Positions 1 through 10,443 of a DNA stretch of 64,000 bases are shown here, in pieces. Position 1 is the stretch's first letter. Each line of letters begins with the position of its first letter. The translations under genes and the position numbers were made by a program. The stretch covers positions 3,596,001-3,660,000 of the forward strand of contig CP074381.1 of assembly GCA_022041995.1 (NCBI GenBank), in the 5' to 3' direction. The notes beneath the pieces were generated by a model. The model was not told the DNA's origin and did no database searches. It worked only from the letters and a program-made list of their open reading frames with translations. This DNA comes from Cupriavidus necator. GTDB lineage: Bacteria > Pseudomonadota > Gammaproteobacteria > Burkholderiales > Burkholderiaceae.

Positions 1-570
1 CGCCCGATCAAGTTTGTCGGCGTCGGCGAGAAGCTGGACGGCCTGGAGCCCTTCTACCCCGACCGCATGGCCCAGCGCATCCTGGGCATGGGCGACATCC
101 TCGCGCTGGTCGAGGAAGCCCAGCGCGGCGTGGACATGGAAGCGGCCGAGAAGCTGGCCAAGAAGATCAAGAAGACCGGTGACTTCGACCTGGAAGACTT
201 CAAGGCGCAGATCGGCCAGATGAAGAAGATGGGCGGCCTGGGCAGCCTGGTCGACAAACTGCCGGCGCAGTTCGCCCAGCAGGCGCAGGGCGCCAACATG
301 GACCAGGCCGAGAAGCAGGTGGCCCGCATGGAAGGCATCATCAACAGCATGACGCCCACCGAGCGCGCCAAGCCCGAGCTGATCAAGGCCAGCCGCAAGC
401 GCCGCATTGCCGCGGGCGCCGGCGTGCCGGTGCAGGAAGTGAACCGCCTGCTCAACCAGTTCGACCAGATGCAGTCCATGATGAAGAAGCTCAAGGGCGG
501 CGGCATGATGAAGATGATGCGCCAGATGGGCGCGATGAAGGGCGGCATGAAGGGCCTCTTCAACCGCTAG
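1..570 (+). CDS. ffh: Signal recognition particle protein Ffh, C-terminal part
   Basis: The window opens inside this gene; the reading frame is open from base 1 and gives the last 189 residues of a protein usually near 450-470 residues. Visible are the end of the NG GTPase domain (PIKFVGVGEKLDGLEPF, the conserved guanine-loop region) and the whole methionine-rich M domain, ending MMKMMRQMGAMKGGMKGLF. Ffh binds 4.5S RNA through the M domain, recognises signal sequences on nascent chains and docks with FtsY at the inner membrane. The GTPase P-loop lies upstream of the window and cannot be checked. Confidence 0.97.
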   Translation, partial: RPIKFVGVGEKLDGLEPFYPDRMAQRILGMGDILALVEEAQRGVDMEAAEKLAKKIKKTGDFDLEDFKAQIGQMKKMGGLGSLVDKLPAQFAQQAQGANMDQAEKQVARMEGIINSMTPTERAKPELIKASRKRRIAAGAGVPVQEVNRLLNQFDQMQSMMKKLKGGGMMKMMRQMGAMKGGMKGLFNR

Positions 571-624
571 AATCCGTCGCCGCAACCCGACTTGCCTCCC
601 CCGCAAAAGAACAGGACAAACATC

Positions 625-1167
625 ATGATGAGCGCCGTACAGGCCCGCGAGCTGTGGGCCAACTCCGAAGAAATCGTCTCCGCCGCGGAAGTCCAGGCAT
701 CGCTGGACCGCATGGCCACGGACATCACCGCCAAGATGGGCGATGCCTTCCCGCTGGTGCTGTCGGTGATGGGCGGCGCGGTGGTCTTCACCGGCATGCT
801 GCTGCCCAAGCTGGCCTTCCCGCTGGAGTTCGACTACATCCACCTCTCGCGCTACAACAACAAGACCGTGGGCGGCGAAATGCAGTGGCGCGTGGCCCCG
901 CGTGAATCGGTCAAGGATCGCGTGGTGCTGGTGCTGGACGATATCCTGGATGAAGGCGAGACCATGGCCGCCATCCGCGAGCGCATCATGGATATGGGCG
1001 CCAAGGAATTCCACGCCGCCGTGCTGTGCGAGAAGACCCTCAGCAAGGCCAAGCCCATGCACCCGGACTTCTGCGGCTTTGCCGTGCCCGACCGCTATGT
1101 CTTTGGCTGCGGCATGGATGCCAAGGGGTACTGGCGCAACCTGGACGCGATCCGCGCGTTGGTGTGA
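625..1167 (+). CDS. hpt: Hypoxanthine-guanine phosphoribosyltransferase
   Basis: A 180-residue purine salvage enzyme joining hypoxanthine or guanine to PRPP to make IMP or GMP in the cytoplasm. The PRPP-binding loop VVLVLDDILDEGET is at residues 100-113. The ATG at 625 has an AGGA ribosome site about 10 bases upstream; an in-frame TTG at 592 lacks one. It lies 54 bases after ffh and is followed by a strong hairpin, so it may be read with ffh. The family is certain; hypoxanthine versus guanine preference cannot be read from the sequence. Confidence 0.9.
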   Translation: MMSAVQARELWANSEEIVSAAEVQASLDRMATDITAKMGDAFPLVLSVMGGAVVFTGMLLPKLAFPLEFDYIHLSRYNNKTVGGEMQWRVAPRESVKDRVVLVLDDILDEGETMAAIRERIMDMGAKEFHAAVLCEKTLSKAKPMHPDFCGFAVPDRYVFGCGMDAKGYWRNLDAIRALV

Positions 1168-1190
1168 ATAATCTGAAGGACTGATGGTTT

Positions 1191-1222
1191 GCTCCCCTCT
1201 CCCGCAGGCGGGAGAGGGGAGC
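1191..1222. terminator. Perfect 15-bp hairpin between hpt and lysE-like gene
   Basis: GCTCCCCTCTCCCGC (1191-1205) and its exact complement (1208-1222) flank a 2-base loop. It lies between two convergent genes, where it could stop both transcripts, but there is no T-run. The core sequence resembles intergenic palindromes I recall as common in Burkholderiaceae, so it may be a dispersed repeat rather than a classical terminator. Confidence 0.55.
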
Positions 1223-1229
1223 AAGCACG

Positions 1230-1853
1230 TCACGCCTGGTGCGACCCCAGGATCGGCCAGAGCGAGGCCAGCAGCAGCACCGCCATGCCGATATTGAAAG
1301 CGCGCAGCACCTTTGGCCGCGCCAGCCAGCGCCGCAGCGCCGAGCCGCACAACGCCCACATTGCTACGCTGGGCAGGTTGACCACCCCGAAGATCCCCGC
1401 CAGCAGCAGCACGTTGAGCCACAGGTTGCCGTGCAGCACGTAGGTGCTGCACGCGCCCACCGCCATCACCCACGCCTTGGGATTGACCCACTGGAACGCC
1501 GCCGCGGCCCAGAAGCCCATCGGCCGCTTGACCTGCTGGTCCTGCACGCCGCCGGCCGTGGCCAGCTTCCACGCCAGCCATATCAGGTAGACCGTCGCCA
1601 CCACGCGCAGCACCTGCCAGGTCCACGGGAAGGCTTGGAACAGCGATCCCAGCCCCAGCCCGACCAGTCCCACCATCAGCGCAAAGCCAATGCTGACGCC
1701 GAGCAGGTGCGGCACCGTGCGCATGAAGCCGAAGTTCACGCCCGAGGCGAGCAGCATCGTGTTATTGGGACCGGGGGTGATCGACGACACCAGCGCAAAG
1801 CCGGCAAACGCGGCAAAGACACCGGTTCCGGCGGCGAGTTGGGACACTTCCAT
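1230..1853 (-). CDS. LysE/RhtB family amino-acid exporter
   Basis: A 207-residue inner-membrane protein with the hydrophobic pattern of LysE/RhtB exporters (about six membrane segments). The N-terminal family signature is seen as SSITPGPNNTMLLASG near residues 23-38. Such proteins expel amino acids or small metabolites by proton antiport; the substrate is unknown. The ATG at 1853 is followed in the promoter region by a GGTAC palindrome. Many LysE genes of this type sit opposite a MocR/LysR regulator, but no regulator gene is present here. It converges on hpt. Confidence 0.9.
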   Translation of the reverse strand: MEVSQLAAGTGVFAAFAGFALVSSITPGPNNTMLLASGVNFGFMRTVPHLLGVSIGFALMVGLVGLGLGSLFQAFPWTWQVLRVVATVYLIWLAWKLATAGGVQDQQVKRPMGFWAAAAFQWVNPKAWVMAVGACSTYVLHGNLWLNVLLLAGIFGVVNLPSVAMWALCGSALRRWLARPKVLRAFNIGMAVLLLASLWPILGSHQA

Positions 1854-1900
1854 GACTGACTCCAGGGCGCATTCAGGGAGTCAGTCTACGGTCAGTGAGC

Positions 1901-1917
1901 GGTACAGTACCGGTACA
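1901..1917. promoter_or_regulatory. Palindrome GGTAC-A-GTACC plus GGTACA upstream of the lysE-like gene
   Basis: A perfect 11-base palindrome (1901-1911) followed immediately by a third half-site GGTACA (1912-1917), about 50 bases upstream of the exporter start. Repeated GTAC half-sites of this kind are typical operators of MocR-type regulators; the assignment here is inference. The rest of the 157-base gap shows no gene. Confidence 0.4.
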
Positions 1918-2010
1918 ATTTTGGGAATTAATACCGATACGGGACAGATATGCCGACTGGTTCAGTGCAGGGCGCGCCCGGCCCGTTCTATGGGTTCACC
2001 ACGGGCAGGC

Positions 2011-2904
2011 TTACGCCTCGCTGCGGTACGGCCGTTCGCGCAGCCATTTGGTGGCGATCCATTTCTCGCCGGATGCCACCGGCAGGCCGGCGTGCAGCGT
2101 ACGTTCATCCAGCGTGCCGTCGGGCAGCCGGTAGCTGAAGTAGACCGCGTTGCCCTTGACCGGCGCCACCTCCAGCCCCACGCGCGGGAACGCGGTGGCG
2201 CCGCCCGCCTCAGGCGTGTTCAGGTAGATCACCAGGGTGGCGATGCGCTGCCCGCCAACGGAAAGCTGCCGCGCCTCGCCCGGGCGCTGCGGGTTGAAGT
2301 AGTCGAAGTGCGGCTGGTACTCGCCGCCGGGCTTGTAGTTGAGGATCTGCAGCCCTTCGCCGTGCTCGGCGGGCACGCCGGTGACGGCGGCGATGCGCGC
2401 CTCGATGCGCGCGATCAGGGCGTGCTCGGCCACCTGGAACATCGCGCCCATGCTGGTGCGGGCATCGATCAGGTTCTCGTCGCCGGTATCGGGGTTGACC
2501 ACCGGCGAGCGCGCCAGGCGGCCGCGCGACAGCGCCACCAGGGCGTCGCACTCGTCGTCGGTCAGCAGTTGCTGGAACAGCTGGACCTGCGGCGACGCCA
2601 GCCGGAACAGGATCGGAACCTGGCGGTCGCCGCCATCGGCCGCATAGACCGCGGGCGTGCCGGCGGCGGCGGCGGAGCGGGCCGGGGCGGGCCTGGCCGG
2701 CGCGGCACCATCGGCGTCTTGTGCAAAGGCCGCGGCCACGGCCCGGCGCGCAAAGGCGTCGTCATAGCCCGAGCGCAGCATCGACAGCACCAGCGCATCG
2801 GCGGCAAAGCCCTGGGCGATATGCCGGGCCAGCCATTGTTCAAGTTCGGGCGAGGATTCGGTGTAGCCGGTCTTGCCGCCGGCAACGGATGCTTCGCGGA
2901 TCAT
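2011..2904 (-). CDS. 2-oxoglutarate/Fe(II)-dependent oxygenase, prolyl 4-hydroxylase type
   Basis: A 297-residue protein whose C-terminal half is a P4Hc double-stranded beta-helix. The iron ligands are H199 and D201 (QPHFDYF) and H271 (TLHAG); K281 (GEKWIATKW) is the expected 2-oxoglutarate anchor. Residues 65-90 form an Ala/Pro-rich linker to a small N-terminal domain. Such enzymes hydroxylate proline or other residues using O2 and 2-oxoglutarate; the target is unknown. The start overlaps the stop of the upstream transglycosylase gene by 3 bases, so the two are translated as a pair, with proS further upstream. Confidence 0.9.
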   Translation of the reverse strand: MIREASVAGGKTGYTESSPELEQWLARHIAQGFAADALVLSMLRSGYDDAFARRAVAAAFAQDADGAAPARPAPARSAAAAGTPAVYAADGGDRQVPILFRLASPQVQLFQQLLTDDECDALVALSRGRLARSPVVNPDTGDENLIDARTSMGAMFQVAEHALIARIEARIAAVTGVPAEHGEGLQILNYKPGGEYQPHFDYFNPQRPGEARQLSVGGQRIATLVIYLNTPEAGGATAFPRVGLEVAPVKGNAVYFSYRLPDGTLDERTLHAGLPVASGEKWIATKWLRERPYRSEA

Positions 2905-3643
2905 GACGGATTGGCGGCGACGCGTTGCGACGAGAACGGATTGCGGGCAGGCGGCTCAGACACCGGCGCGCGCGGGCGCGACGGCGCGATCTCGGGATCG
3001 CCGGCCACGGTGACCGTGGCTTCGGAATACTGCCAGCGCTTCCACGCCGCCAGCACCGCATTGGGGTACTCGGGCGGCCGCGGCTGCCGTTGTAGCGGCC
3101 CAGCGCCAGGTACAGGTCGCCCTGCTCGCGGTCCAGGTAGTAGCGCAGGATGGTGCAGCCGTAACGCAGGTTGCTCTGCAGGTGAAACAGCTTGCGCGAG
3201 TCGCTGTCGCCGATGGCGCGCACCCAGAACGGCATCACCTGCATCAGCCCGCGCGCACCGGCCGAGCTGATCGCGTACTTGCGGAAGTTGCTCTCGACCT
3301 GGACCAGGCCCAGCACCAGCGCGGGCTCCAGCCCGGCGCGCTTGGCCTCGTAGTAGGCCACTTCGATCAGTTCCACGCGCACCTGCGGCTCGGGGATGCG
3401 CGAGGCCAGGCGGGCGGACATCTCGCCCAGCCATTTCAGGTAGGCCAGGCGCTCGCCACCGGACGCAAACACCGGCCGCGTGGGCCGGTCATCCGCGATG
3501 GCGGCGGCCAGCGCGCCACGCACGGAATCGGCCAGGTCTTCTTCCTTTTGCGCGCCGGCGTGGGCTGCCATGGCCGCCAGGGCCAGCAGCAGCCCGCCCG
3601 CGCAACGGCGGGCGGCGTCGGTCATGCCGCGGGCGGCGCGCAT
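2901..3643 (-). pseudogene. Soluble lytic murein transglycosylase with an apparent 1-base frameshift
   Basis: From 3643 the frame encodes a signal peptide (AGGLLLALAAMAAHAGA) and an SLT catalytic domain with the usual motifs: ESNFRKYAISSAGARGLMQV carries the catalytic Glu, and ALGRYNGSRG closes the fold. At about 3070-3076 the reading must move to another frame to continue RPEYPNAVLAAWKRWQY and reach the stop at 2901, which overlaps the next gene as expected. One missing G in CGCCCG(G)AGTAC explains it. Without correction the frame runs to 2840 with unrelated sequence. The catalytic domain lies mostly before the break. It cleaves peptidoglycan in the periplasm. Either a real lesion or a sequencing error. 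Confidence 0.8.
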
Positions 3644-3648
3644 GGGGC

Positions 3649-5370
3649 TCAGTTCGCCAGCTGGCTGCGCACGTGGCCGACCACATCGGCCACGCTGACG
3701 GCGGTGGCCTGCGCGTCGCGCCGGCCCTGGTATTCGACCTTGCCTTCCTTCAGGCCGCGGTCGCCCACCACCACGCGGTGCGGCACGCCGATCAGCTCCC
3801 AGTCGGCAAACATCACGCCCGGGCGCTCGCCGCGGTCGTCCAGGATGACGTCCACGCCGGCGGCCAGCAGCTCGGCATGGATGCGGTCGGCCTCGGCCCT
3901 GACGGCTTCGGAGCGGTCGTAGCCCACCGGGCAGATCACCACCGCGAACGGCGCGATCGCGGCCGGCCAGATGATGCCGCGCTCATCGAAGTTCTGCTCG
4001 ATCGCCGCGCCCAGGATACGGGTGACGCCGATGCCATAACAGCCCATCTGCATCGGCTGGGTCTTGCCGTTCTCGTCCAGGAAGGTGGCGTTCATGGACT
4101 CGGAATAGCGCGTGCCGAGCATGAACACGTGGCCCACCTCGATGCCGCGGCAGATTTCCAGCGTGCCCTGGCCGTCCGGCGAGGCGTCGCCGGCGACCAC
4201 GTTGCGCAGGTCGGCCACGACCGGCTCGGGCAGGTCGCGGCCCCAGTTGACGCCGGTGTAGTGGTAGTCGCGGTAGTTGGCGCCGCAGACGAAGTCGCTC
4301 ATGTTGGCGACGGTGCGGTCGGCCACCACCTTGACCGGCTTCTTCATGCCGATCGGGCCCAGGTAGCCCGGCGGCGAGCCGAAGGCGTCGACGATCTCGT
4401 TCTCGGTGGCAAAGCGGAAGTCGGCCAGGCCCGGCACCTTGGAGGCCTTGACCTCGTTCAGCTCATGGTCGGCACGGATCAGCAGCAGCCAGATCTCGGC
4501 GCCGGCTTCGGTATCCTTGGCCAGCACGATCGACTTTACATTGCGCTCCAGCGGAACGTTCAGGAATTCGGCCACCTGCTCGCATTTGACCTTTTCCGGG
4601 GTGAAGGTCTTGACCAGATCCTCCTTGGGCGCGGCGCGCTCGGCCAGCAGCGGCAGCGCCTCGGCGGCCTCCATGTTGGCGGCGTAGTCCGAGGTCGGGC
4701 AGTAGACGATGGCGTCTTCGCCGGTCTCGGCGATCACATGGAACTCATGCGAGCCCGAGCCGCCGATGGCGCCGTTGTCGGCCGCCACGGCGCGGAATTC
4801 CAGGCCAAAGCGGCGAAAGATACGCACGTAGGTGTCGTACATGTTCTCGTACGACTTGCGCAGGCCGTCCGCGTCGCGGTCGAAGGAATAGGCATCCTTC
4901 ATGGTGAACTCGCGGCCGCGCATGATGCCGAAGCGCGGCCGGCGCTCGTCGCGGAACTTGATCTGGATCTGGTAGAAATTGACCGGCAGCTGCTTGTAGC
5001 TGCGGATTTCCGAGCGGGCGATGTCGGTCACCACCTCTTCCGAGGTCGGCTGGACCGCGAAGTCGCGCTCATGGCGGTCCTTCAGGCGCAGCAGTTCGGG
5101 GCCCATCTTGTCCCAGCGGCCGGTTTCCTGCCACAGTTCGGCCGGCTGGATCACCGGCATGGACAGCTCCACCGCGCCAGCGCGGTTCATTTCCTCGCGG
5201 ACGATGTTCTCCACCTTGCGGATCACGCGCAGCCCGATCGGCATGTAGTTGTAGATGCCGGCGCCCAGCTTCTTGATCATGCCGGCGCGCATCATCAGCT
5301 TGTGCGAAACGATTTCCGCGTCGGCGGGCGCTTCCTTGAGGGTGGAAATGAAGAATTGCGAGGCTTTCAT
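3649..5370 (-). CDS. proS: Prolyl-tRNA synthetase
   Basis: A 573-residue class II synthetase of the bacterial type with the editing (YbaK-like) insertion between motifs 2 and 3, consistent with its length. The start [13 protein letters not shown] is the conserved one; the open frame extends 23 codons further upstream without family similarity. Motif 2 region [21 protein letters not shown] and the C-terminal anticodon-binding domain are present. It charges tRNA-Pro, and a tRNA-Pro gene lies 6 kb away (no functional linkage implied). It reads divergently from rppH and is followed within 6 bases by the transglycosylase gene. Confidence 0.97.
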   Translation of the reverse strand: MKASQFFISTLKEAPADAEIVSHKLMMRAGMIKKLGAGIYNYMPIGLRVIRKVENIVREEMNRAGAVELSMPVIQPAELWQETGRWDKMGPELLRLKDRHERDFAVQPTSEEVVTDIARSEIRSYKQLPVNFYQIQIKFRDERRPRFGIMRGREFTMKDAYSFDRDADGLRKSYENMYDTYVRIFRRFGLEFRAVAADNGAIGGSGSHEFHVIAETGEDAIVYCPTSDYAANMEAAEALPLLAERAAPKEDLVKTFTPEKVKCEQVAEFLNVPLERNVKSIVLAKDTEAGAEIWLLLIRADHELNEVKASKVPGLADFRFATENEIVDAFGSPPGYLGPIGMKKPVKVVADRTVANMSDFVCGANYRDYHYTGVNWGRDLPEPVVADLRNVVAGDASPDGQGTLEICRGIEVGHVFMLGTRYSESMNATFLDENGKTQPMQMGCYGIGVTRILGAAIEQNFDERGIIWPAAIAPFAVVICPVGYDRSEAVRAEADRIHAELLAAGVDVILDDRGERPGVMFADWELIGVPHRVVVGDRGLKEGKVEYQGRRDAQATAVSVADVVGHVRSQLAN

Positions 5371-5524
5371 CCGTAATTTCTCTCTGGGCCGCCGGGTTCG
5401 GGAAAATCCGTCCCGGCAAAATCCGGGGGCCGGCGGCACTGAATTGTGTGCACGCGCCTGAAACTGCCCTTCCGCTCGGGGAAAACCAGCATCCCCCGGT
5501 CCGGGCCCGGCTGCGCGCTTCCTT

Positions 5525-5530
5525 TATAAT
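5525..5530 (+). promoter_or_regulatory. Sigma-70 -10 box TATAAT for rppH
   Basis: TATAAT lies 33 bases before the rppH start in the 192-base gap between divergent proS and rppH. A matching -35 box is weak. A GAGG ribosome site precedes the ATG. Confidence 0.5.
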
Positions 5531-5562
5531 CAGCGTAATTCTAAAGGATTCGAGGTGCAGTC

Positions 5563-6246
5563 ATGCTCGATCGTGAAGGCTTTCGCCCGAACGTCGGCAT
5601 CATCCTCCTCAACGCACGAAACGAGGTTTTCTGGGGCAAGCGAATCGGCGAACACTCCTGGCAGTTCCCGCAAGGTGGCATCAAGTACGGCGAAACGCCG
5701 GAACAGGCCATGTACCGCGAACTGCATGAGGAAATCGGCCTGCTTCCGGAGCACGTCAGGATCGTCGGTCGCACGCGCGACTGGCTGCGTTACGAGGTGC
5801 CGGACAAGTTCATCCGCCGCGAGATCCGCGGCCACTACAAGGGCCAGAAACAAATCTGGTTCCTGCTACGCATGGCCGGCAGGGACTGTGATATCCATCT
5901 GCGTGCCACCGAGCACCCTGAGTTCGACGCCTGGCGCTGGAGTCATTACTGGGTGCCGCTGGAGGCGGTGATCGAGTTCAAGCGCGATGTCTACCAGTTG
6001 GCGCTGACGGAGCTGTCCCGCTTCCTGAACCGGCACGCGCGTGTGCCGCTGAGTCCCTATGGCACACACGGGACGCATGGCCCCCACGGCATGCATGGCC
6101 GCCACGGCGGACCGCGCAGCCAGGCGCTCAGCCGCGCCCAGCAGGCGCAGCAGGCCGACGCCGACTGCAATGCCGAGGCCGAGCACGCGACCGAGCACGA
6201 TTCACCGGCAACGCCGGTTTCCACCTCACGGAGCACTGATGACTAG
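5563..6246 (+). CDS. rppH: RNA pyrophosphohydrolase RppH with a His-Gly-rich tail
   Basis: A 227-residue Nudix hydrolase that removes pyrophosphate from the 5' end of mRNAs and so starts RNase E decay. The Nudix box spans residues 38-60 with the core RELHEE. The start [15 protein letters not shown] is canonical. The catalytic domain ends near residue 158, as in the usual 160-residue enzyme. The rest is an extension: residues 167-183 read [17 protein letters not shown], followed by a Gln/Ala-rich, then acidic, end. The tail could bind metal or be a low-complexity linker; this is inference. It overlaps the next gene by 8 bases. Confidence 0.95.
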   Translation: MLDREGFRPNVGIILLNARNEVFWGKRIGEHSWQFPQGGIKYGETPEQAMYRELHEEIGLLPEHVRIVGRTRDWLRYEVPDKFIRREIRGHYKGQKQIWFLLRMAGRDCDIHLRATEHPEFDAWRWSHYWVPLEAVIEFKRDVYQLALTELSRFLNRHARVPLSPYGTHGTHGPHGMHGRHGGPRSQALSRAQQAQQADADCNAEAEHATEHDSPATPVSTSRSTDD

Positions 6247-6820
6247 TTTCACCGGCCTGGGCCGCCGCCGCGGCCTGACCGCTGCCGGAATGCTGATTGC
6301 CGCGGCCAGCCTTGCGCTGGCCGGCTGCAAGACCACCGGCAAGGAGATGGCGGAGGAAGAAAGCACCTGGCTCAACCCGTTCGCGCCCAAGACCTTTGAA
6401 GAGGCCAAGGCCATGCTGCCGGCACCGCCGCAGGACGCCAACCTGATCCCGTTCTCGGTGGCGGGCACCGGCTCGCTGTCGTTCGCGGTCGACGGCAAGT
6501 CGGTCTCGGTCGGCAAGGACAATGTGGTGCGCTACACGGTCGTCACCACCAGCCAGAGCGGCGCGCGCAACGTGACCTTCGAAGGCCTGCGCTGCGATGC
6601 GTTCGAGCGCAAGCTCTACGCCACGCTGCCCAAGGGCGCGACGGAATGGGTGGCCAACAGCAGCGACTACGGCGAGACCTGGCACCGCATGGAGACTGGC
6701 GTGCGCAATGCCTACGCCGCCACGCTGGCGATCGATTTCTTCTGCGAGGGCCGTACCGTGGCCGGCACTGCCGACGCCATGGTGCGCGACCTGCAGTCGC
6801 GCGCGCCGCACAAGCGCTGA
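6239..6820 (+). CDS. CNP1-like family lipoprotein
   Basis: A 193-residue protein with a lipoprotein signal: a hydrophobic stretch, then the lipobox LAGC at about residues 27-30. The remainder matches my memory of the CNP1-like family (surface-associated neisserial antigen relatives), including [20 protein letters not shown] and the C-terminal cysteine in FFCEGRTV. Its function is unknown. The start overlaps the end of rppH by 8 bases (translational coupling), an arrangement I recall from other Burkholderiaceae, and a strong terminator follows. Confidence 0.75.
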   Translation: MTSFTGLGRRRGLTAAGMLIAAASLALAGCKTTGKEMAEEESTWLNPFAPKTFEEAKAMLPAPPQDANLIPFSVAGTGSLSFAVDGKSVSVGKDNVVRYTVVTTSQSGARNVTFEGLRCDAFERKLYATLPKGATEWVANSSDYGETWHRMETGVRNAYAATLAIDFFCEGRTVAGTADAMVRDLQSRAPHKR

Positions 6821-6840
6821 AGCGCGCAGGGTCCACATAA

Positions 6841-6875
6841 AAAACGGCGGGACTGCCTGGCAGCCCCGCCGTTTT
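6841..6875. terminator. Bidirectional intrinsic terminator
   Basis: AAAACGGCGGG (6841-6851) pairs exactly with 6865-6875, which runs on into a T-run. It serves the rppH operon rightward and, through the A-run, proB leftward. Confidence 0.85.
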
Positions 6876-6909
6876 TATTTGCGCCTGGCCTTTGCGCCGG
6901 GATGCCGGG

Positions 6910-8028
6910 TCAGACCAGCACCAGGTTGTCGCGATGGATCAGTTCGGGCTCATTCAGGTGCCCCAGCACGGACTCGATCTCGGACGAGGGCTTGCGCGCA
7001 ATCAGCCGCGCCTCGGCGCTGGAATAGTTGGTGATGCCGCGCGCCACCTCATGCCCCTGCGCATTGACGCAGGCGATCACCTCACCGCGCGCAAACTCGC
7101 CCTGCACTTCCACCACGCCGATCGGCAGCAGCGACTTGCCGCCACTGGTGAGCTTCTCGACCGCGCCGTTGTCGATCACGACCCGGCCGCGCAGTTGCAG
7201 GTGGTCGGCCATCCATTGCTTGCGCGCCGTGAGCCGCCCGGTCGGCGCCAGCAGCTGGGTGCCGATGGCCTCGCCCGCGGCCAGTCGCTCCAGCACGTTG
7301 GCCTCGCGCCCGGAGGCGATGGTGGTGTGGGCACCGGACTTGGCCGCGCGCTTGGCCGCCAGAATCTTGGTCAGCATGCCGCCGCGGCCAATCGACGTGC
7401 CGGCGCCGCCGGCCATGGCTTCCAGCTCGGGGGTGCCGGCCAGGGCCTCGTCCACGAACTGCGCGGCCGGGTCCTTGCGCGGATCGGCGGTGTACAGGCC
7501 GCGCTGGTCGGTCAGGATCACCAGCGCGTCGCCTTCGATCAGGTTGGTCACCAGCGCGCCCAGCGTGTCGTTGTCGCCGAACTTGATTTCGTCGGTGACC
7601 ACGGTGTCGTTCTCGTTGATGATCGGCACCACGCCCAGGGACAGCAGCGTGAGCAGGGTCGAGCGGGCGTTGAGGTAGCGTTCGCGGTCGGCCAGGTCGG
7701 CGTGGGTCAGCAGCACCTGCGCGGTGCGGATGCCGTAGCGGCCGAACTGGCTTTCATAGACCTGCGCCAGGCCCATCTGGCCGACGGCGGCGGCAGCCTG
7801 GAGCTCATGGATTTCCTTCGGGCGGCGCACCCAGCCCAGGCGCTGCATGCCTTCGGCGATGGCGCCGGAGCTGACCAGCACCACTTCCTTGCCGGCTACG
7901 CGCAGCTTGGCGATCTGGGCCGCCCAGCGGGCGATGGCGTCGTGATCCAGCCCCTTGCCGTCGTTGGTGACCAGGCTGGAGCCGACTTTGACGACGATGC
8001 GCTTTGCCTGCGCGATGACCGATTGCAT
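6910..8028 (-). CDS. proB: Glutamate 5-kinase
   Basis: A 372-residue enzyme for the first step of proline synthesis, phosphorylating L-glutamate. The amino-acid kinase fold starts with [11 protein letters not shown] (residues 8-18) and includes the glycine-rich loop [12 protein letters not shown]. The C-terminal third is a PUA domain ([13 protein letters not shown]... [14 protein letters not shown]). The length is normal for the two-domain form. It follows obgE on the same strand after a 100-base gap, the usual obgE-proB order in this group. Confidence 0.97.
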   Translation of the reverse strand: MQSVIAQAKRIVVKVGSSLVTNDGKGLDHDAIARWAAQIAKLRVAGKEVVLVSSGAIAEGMQRLGWVRRPKEIHELQAAAAVGQMGLAQVYESQFGRYGIRTAQVLLTHADLADRERYLNARSTLLTLLSLGVVPIINENDTVVTDEIKFGDNDTLGALVTNLIEGDALVILTDQRGLYTADPRKDPAAQFVDEALAGTPELEAMAGGAGTSIGRGGMLTKILAAKRAAKSGAHTTIASGREANVLERLAAGEAIGTQLLAPTGRLTARKQWMADHLQLRGRVVIDNGAVEKLTSGGKSLLPIGVVEVQGEFARGEVIACVNAQGHEVARGITNYSSAEARLIARKPSSEIESVLGHLNEPELIHRDNLVLV

Positions 8029-8128
8029 GGCGGGAATCCTGTCTCCCGGGCAGCCGGCGGCGGGCGCCGCGCCCGAATTGTCCGTGGGTATTCTTCTGTG
8101 GTGGGGCGCGCCGGCGGCGGCCCCTTGC

Positions 8129-9256
<1,128 letters not shown>

Positions 9257-9313
9257 TCAGCGGCTGGAAGCCACCAACCGGGCTGGCGAACTGACATTGT
9301 CGCCAGAAAAGAA

Positions 9314-9340
9314 AAGGCCCCGCAAGCGTTGCGGGGCCTT
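9314..9340 (-). terminator. Intrinsic terminator after rpmA
   Basis: A 12-bp perfect stem (AAGGCCCCGCAA, 9314-9325, and 9329-9340) with a 3-base loop. Read leftward it ends in TTTTCTTTT, so it terminates rplU-rpmA before obgE. Confidence 0.8.
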
Positions 9341-9359
9341 CATCCTGCAAAGGCTGTTA

Positions 9360-9620
9360 TCAGGCCGCCGGAACGACGCTGACTTGCTGCTTCTTGGCAG
9401 GGCCCTTGACGGCGAACTGCACGTGGCCGTCCACCAGGGCAAACAGCGTGTGGTCCTTGCCCACGCCGACGTTGTCGCCGGCATGCACGCGGGTACCGCG
9501 TTGGCGGATGATGATGCCGCCGGCGTTGATGGCCTGGCCACCAAACACCTTCACGCCCAGACGCTTCGATTCGGAATCACGGCCGTTCCGCGTGGAACCG
9601 CCGCCTTTTTTCTGTGCCAT
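9360..9620 (-). CDS. rpmA: 50S ribosomal protein L27
   Basis: An 86-residue L27 beginning [16 protein letters not shown], with the conserved GGTRVHAG-type core seen as [16 protein letters not shown]. Its flexible N-terminus reaches the peptidyl-transferase centre. It lies 39 bases after rplU on the same strand. Confidence 0.98.
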   Translation of the reverse strand: MAQKKGGGSTRNGRDSESKRLGVKVFGGQAINAGGIIIRQRGTRVHAGDNVGVGKDHTLFALVDGHVQFAVKGPAKKQQVSVVPAA

Positions 9621-9659
9621 GTCTTACTCCTGTCGCTTTACCTGGTTACGCTCGATCGA

Positions 9660-9971
9660 TCAGGCAACGATCGCTTCGATGCGCAGTTCGGTGTAATTCT
9701 GACGATGGCCTTGACGCTTCTGGTAGTGCTTGCGACGGCGCATCTTGAAGATCTTCACTTTGTCGTGACGACCTTGGGAGATAACGGTAGCCTTGACGGA
9801 AGCCCCGCTAACCAGCGGCGTACCAAACTTGATTTGGTCGCCGGCGCCCACTGCGAGCACCTGGTCGAGCGTGATTTCTGCGCCAATGTCTGCCGGTATC
9901 TGTTCTACTTTCAGTTTTTCGCCAGCAGCAACCTTGTATTGCTTGCCGCCGGTTTTTACGACCGCGTACAT
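9660..9971 (-). CDS. rplU: 50S ribosomal protein L21
   Basis: A 103-residue L21 starting [14 protein letters not shown], the universal N-terminus, which fixes the start at 9971 although the frame is open further upstream. It ends [13 protein letters not shown]. It binds 23S rRNA and pairs with rpmA in one operon. Confidence 0.98.
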   Translation of the reverse strand: MYAVVKTGGKQYKVAAGEKLKVEQIPADIGAEITLDQVLAVGAGDQIKFGTPLVSGASVKATVISQGRHDKVKIFKMRRRKHYQKRQGHRQNYTELRIEAIVA

Positions 9972-10443
9972 TGTCGAACCTCTCGGATGTGAATAAAACG
10001 CCGTATGCCGGCACTGGCGCACCCTGCGCGGCCGGTCAACTGCACGGCCTGGCGCCTGGATGGGCTCAATGCGGCCCGGTTATCTCCCGCCGGCCAGAAC
10101 CCGCAAAGCGAGCGCAGCTACCGGAGGAAACCTGGAATTGTAAACGAGATCGGGGAAAAGCGCAAAGAAAACAGGCACATAGCCTGTGTGCGGCGGCATC
10201 GCCACAATGAGACCACGCCCTGGCTCAGGTCAGGTCGGCGAGCAGGAACCCTGCCAGTGCCGCAAACGCCACCCAAAGGGCGGTGCGGCGCAGGTGGCGG
10301 CGAGGCGCGAACTTGTTCATGGCTGCATTATAGATGCGCGCCTTGCGAACCCCCTGAGCCCATACCTGAGCGCGAATCTTTAGAAGCGCGCCATACGTAG
10401 AACGCCACGCGCATCGCATATAATCGTCCGGTTTTGCGTAACG
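9972..10443. other. Intergenic promoter region between rplU and ispB
   Basis: A 472-base gap between divergent operons. TATAAT at 10419-10424 is a good -10 box for ispB. On the opposite strand TATAAT is read at 10331-10326. A 31-codon frame on the minus strand (10225-10320, MNKFAPRRHLRRTALWVAF..., one hydrophobic segment) starts within a few bases of that box; it may be a leaderless membrane peptide but I cannot support it. Nothing else is evident. Confidence 0.5.

Noticed and set aside
10225-10320. A 31-residue membrane peptide gene
   Set aside because: No ribosome site and the only -10 box would place the transcript start at the first codon; not supportable as a gene.
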